Positions 5,592-6,104 of a DNA stretch of 6,104 bases are shown here, piece after piece. The notes under the pieces were generated by a model. That model was given only the letters and a program-made list of their open reading frames with translations, was not told the DNA's origin and ran no database searches. The DNA comes from an uncultured Clostridia bacterium (GTDB lineage Bacteria; Bacillota_A; Clostridia; Oscillospirales; Oscillospiraceae). Both the position numbers and the translations under genes were made by a program. Position 1 is the stretch's first letter. Each line of letters starts with the position of its first letter. Where the stretch lies: assembly GCA_947307375.1 (NCBI GenBank), contig CAMZIX010000077.1:1-6104 (forward strand). The letters run 5' to 3'.

Positions 5592-5633
5592 GCAAAAAAG
5601 AGACCACATCTCCGGATGTGGTCTCTTTTTTGC
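5592..5633. terminator. Long bidirectional terminator between convergent genes
   Basis: A perfect 19-bp stem (5592-5610 with 5615-5633) closes a TCCG loop. The core is GAGACCACATC paired with GATGTGGTCTC, flanked by six A on the left and six T on the right, so both strands yield a GC-rich hairpin followed by a U-run. It lies eight bases after the radical SAM stop and ten before the stop of the decarboxylase subunit gene. Confidence 0.95.
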
Positions 5634-5643
5634 TTATTCGGGC

Positions 5644-6104
5644 TCAGCCGCCGAAGACGGAGAGCAGGAAGCCCGCGGCGATCGCGGAGCCGATGACGCC
5701 GGCCACGTTCGGGCCCATGGCGTGCATCAGCAGGAAGTTGGACTTGTTGTAGCGGCGTCCGACGTCCTGGCTCACACGCGCGGCCATCGGTACGGCGGAC
5801 ACGCCGGCCGAACCGATCAGCGGGTTGATCTTTCCGCCGGAGGTCTTGTACATGATGATGCCGCCGACAAGACCGCCGGTAGTGGAAATGCCGAAGGCGA
5901 TCAGGCCGAGGAGGATGATGTAAAGGGTCTGCGGCTGGATGAAGTTGTCGCCGGTCATCGTCGCGCCGACGGAGGTCGCCAGGAAGATCGTGACGATGTT
6001 CATCAGCGCGTTCTGCGCGGTGTCGCTCAGGCGGTCAGTCACGCCGCACTCGCGGAAGAGGTTGCCCAGCATCAGGCAGCCGATCAGCGGAGCGGTGGAG
6101 GGCA
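5644..6104 (-). CDS. oadB: Na+-translocating decarboxylase beta subunit, C-terminal part
   Basis: The gene is partial: the last 153 or so residues are present and the start lies beyond the right edge. It matches the beta subunit of sodium-pumping decarboxylases (oxaloacetate, methylmalonyl-CoA or glutaconyl-CoA types), an integral membrane protein that couples biotin-carboxyl decarboxylation to Na+ export. Conserved stretches are [49 protein letters not shown] and [20 protein letters not shown]. At least three hydrophobic membrane segments are visible, including the terminal helix ending at FGG. The substrate type depends on the alpha subunit, which is outside the window, so the oadB symbol is provisional (mmdB or gcdB would look alike here). 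The frame is intact and the stop is followed by a terminator, so it is the last gene of its operon. Confidence 0.92.
   Translation of the reverse strand, partial: PSTAPLIGCLMLGNLFRECGVTDRLSDTAQNALMNIVTIFLATSVGATMTGDNFIQPQTLYIILLGLIAFGISTTGGLVGGIIMYKTSGGKINPLIGSAGVSAVPMAARVSQDVGRRYNKSNFLLMHAMGPNVAGVIGSAIAAGFLLSVFGG

Overview
The window looks like chromosomal DNA from a GC-rich, low-transfer region of a Firmicute, most likely an anaerobic clostridial gut-type bacterium. The reasons are strong purine-rich Shine-Dalgarno sites before most genes, compact intergenic spaces closed by perfect hairpins, a DUF1653 protein, a Na+-translocating decarboxylase beta subunit, and an ECF sigma factor without a usual membrane anti-sigma partner. 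No mobile element, rRNA, tRNA or CRISPR array was seen. The species assignment is inference only.

Layout, left to right. (1) A minus-strand gene (stop at 34, start GTG at 1311) encodes a 425-residue protein: a complete ECF sigma factor (sigma2 plus sigma4) followed in the same frame by a 261-residue soluble domain rich in Cys and Trp. The junction carries a textbook ribosome binding site and an in-frame ATG, so the second half may also be made as a separate protein. Its promoter region has an ECF-type sequence, TGAACC-N17-CGTC, suggesting that it activates itself. (2) A minus-strand two-gene operon holds an atypical sugar-1-phosphate nucleotidyltransferase (2463-3371) and, 13 bases downstream, galE (1433-2449), ended by a hairpin. 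Together they could make and interconvert UDP-hexoses. (3) A small plus-strand DUF1653 gene (3514-3729) is followed by a shared bidirectional terminator and then a convergent minus-strand gene (3767-4372) for a membrane-anchored or secreted protein of unknown function. (4) Divergent from that gene, a stand-alone radical SAM protein with a C-terminal twitch-type auxiliary cluster motif lies at 4501-5583. (5) After a 19-bp bidirectional hairpin comes the C-terminal part of an oadB-type decarboxylase beta subunit on the minus strand, cut by the right edge of the window.

The parts most worth follow-up are the sigma factor fused to an unknown cytoplasmic domain, with its internal start and probable autoregulation, and the orphan radical SAM/twitch enzyme. 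The remainder is ordinary metabolism. No gene lacks a neighbour by more than about 150 bases, so there is no long empty stretch.
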